From: an uncultured euryarchaeote
GTDB taxonomy: Archaea > Thermoplasmatota > Poseidoniia > Poseidoniales > Poseidoniaceae
DNA: 7,041 bases
Assembly: GCA_937897005.1 (NCBI GenBank)
Contig: CALCOQ010000240.1
Span: forward strand, 1-7,041
Direction of reading: 5' to 3'
This document shows positions 6,077-7,041 of the stretch, piece by piece (the first letter of the stretch is position 1; each line of letters starts with the position of its first letter). The position numbers were made by a program, and so were the translations under genes. The notes below the pieces were generated by a model. It made no database searches. It saw only the letters and a list, made by a program, of their open reading frames with translations, and was not told the DNA's origin.

Positions 6077-7041
6077 GTGTCTGTATCGCAATCACAATCT
6101 CAGAGAGGGCGCTCACCCATCGTTTTCTTGGTGGTGTTCATGTTTCTGTTCACGCCATTCACGGTTCTTGGAGTAAGTGCTGCGGATACTGATGGAGACG
6201 GAGTCGAAGACCACTTGGATGATTGTCCGTTGTCTCCAGGTAATTCAACAGTGGACCGAGATGGCTGTCCTGATAGGGATGGCGATGGAACCAGTGATTA
6301 CAACGATCGTTGGACCCTTCCCAACACCACCTTCCTCGAAGATAGCATTTTGACTTCAGGCAGCGATTACTCTGCTGTTGATCACAGTCCTGACGGAGAA
6401 TTCCTGTTGACGGGAGATGAGAACGGTTGGGTCAGAATCTGGAATATATCTGGTAAGAATAATGTATTGTCTGTTCAAATGACCTATGATGGTCAGGGCA
6501 GAGACATTTCAGATGTCAAATGGTCTCCAGATGGGACGATGATTGCTGCCACGATAGATTATGGAGATATCTTGGGAATCTGGTATGCTGGTAACCTCAC
6601 CGAACAAAATCAGATTGACGTAGATGTAGGGAGCAATGACAATCCATACAATATTGCTTGGAGTCCAGATAATTCCTTGATCGCAGTAGCAATTGGCCGC
6701 TCAGGCAATGGTGGAACCAATGGGCAGGTCAAGATAATCAATGTTTCATCTGGCTTACAGATACAGACTTTGAATCCAAATGGCGAAGATAGATTCTACG
6801 GCGTTGATTGGTCTCCTGACGGTAGTCGAATAGCCATTGGTGGTAATGACGATATGTGGATCTATGATTCAGTCAATTGGCAGATCAATCGCAGTATGAC
6901 TGGAACAGCCGCAAGCAGCATCATGGATATTGCTTGGTCTCCGGATGGGAACCATTTTGCTACCTGCGAATCATGGGCTTCTTCCAATGCTAAGGGGAAA
7001 ATGTGGAATGCCCATTCTGGGGTGAAAATATGGGAGAAAAC
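6077..7041 (+). CDS. Secreted TSP3-WD40 protein, 3'-truncated by window edge
   Basis: The frame is open from an in-frame TAA at 6044-6046 to the end of the window, giving 321 residues from the GTG at 6077. That start yields a full signal peptide: an N-region with RGR at 10-12, hydrophobic core PIVFLVVFMFLF, and likely cleavage at GVSA|AD (35/36). The ATG at 6140 would leave a core without a basic N-region, so I prefer 6077, though no Shine-Dalgarno is visible and the start is uncertain. Residues 37-76 are a TSP3-like calcium motif (DTDGDGVEDHLDDCP, then DRDGCPDRDGDG) with two Cys. From about 97 on come five WD40-like units, each with a hydrophobic-D-hydrophobic-x-W/H-SPDG core (SPDG or SPDN near 104, 150, 196, 246, 288) and some with W/I-D/N ends such as VRIWN. 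A seven-unit propeller is likely, so two or more units lie beyond the edge. The role is probably extracellular binding or scaffolding. A C-terminal anchor cannot be judged. Confidence 0.82.
   Translation, partial: MSVSQSQSQRGRSPIVFLVVFMFLFTPFTVLGVSAADTDGDGVEDHLDDCPLSPGNSTVDRDGCPDRDGDGTSDYNDRWTLPNTTFLEDSILTSGSDYSAVDHSPDGEFLLTGDENGWVRIWNISGKNNVLSVQMTYDGQGRDISDVKWSPDGTMIAATIDYGDILGIWYAGNLTEQNQIDVDVGSNDNPYNIAWSPDNSLIAVAIGRSGNGGTNGQVKIINVSSGLQIQTLNPNGEDRFYGVDWSPDGSRIAIGGNDDMWIYDSVNWQINRSMTGTAASSIMDIAWSPDGNHFATCESWASSNAKGKMWNAHSGVKIWEK

Noticed and set aside
6077..6142. ATG at 6140 as start of the secreted WD40 protein
   Set aside because: It would remove the RGR basic N-region and half the hydrophobic core of the signal peptide. 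The GTG at 6077 gives a standard signal peptide, though without a visible ribosome binding site, so this rejection is moderate.
5677..6192. Plus-strand open frame of about 171 residues running into the second divergent intergenic region
   Set aside because: It is mostly antisense to the N-terminal coding sequence of the STAND gene, has Cys/Ser-rich composition with no domain, and its end overlaps the signal peptide of the secreted WD40 protein in another frame.

Overview
The window looks like a piece of a Thermoplasmatota-type archaeal genome, most probably a marine planktonic lineage such as Marine Group II/III (Poseidoniales-like). The reasons are two secreted proteins built from long calcium-binding thrombospondin type-3 (TSP3) repeats with the 'DxDGCxDxxED' and 'GWxS' signature typical of that group, an archaeal homologue of the CDIN1/TPD endonuclease family, compact single-gene transcription units and GTG starts. 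This assignment rests on protein style remembered from the group, not on a database search.

Layout from left to right. (1) The 3' end of an unrecognised plus-strand gene runs off the left edge and stops at 410. (2) Tail-to-tail with it and overlapping by 8 bp, a minus-strand gene (403-1455) encodes a predicted PD-(D/E)XK nuclease of the CDIN1 (C15orf41) 'TPD' family. (3) A divergent intergenic region (about 1456-1564) carries two dyads, an AT-rich block and a strong Shine-Dalgarno. It leads into a 944-residue plus-strand surface protein (1565-4399): signal peptide, seven-unit beta-propeller, about 330 residues of TSP3 repeats with 18 cysteines, one C-terminal membrane helix and a short cytoplasmic tail. 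(4) Tail-to-tail with it, one base away, a minus-strand gene (4401-5981) encodes a STAND-type NTPase with an N-terminal MarR-like winged helix. (5) A second divergent region (5982-6076) holds a perfect 16-bp palindrome followed by seven T. (6) A second secreted protein starts at about 6077 on the plus strand: signal peptide, a short TSP3 segment and WD40 repeats. It runs off the right edge.

Every gene is on the opposite strand from its neighbours, so no operon is visible. Co-function can only be suggested from shared divergent promoters and similar architecture. The most interesting readings are: (a) a eukaryote-shared CDIN1-type nuclease in an archaeon, divergent from a surface gene; (b) a DNA-binding STAND ATPase lying between two TSP3/propeller surface proteins, with a palindromic operator candidate just upstream of it, which suggests but does not prove a regulator of cell-surface genes. 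I see no tRNA, rRNA, CRISPR array, insertion sequence or integrase. No gene-free stretch exceeds about 110 bases.
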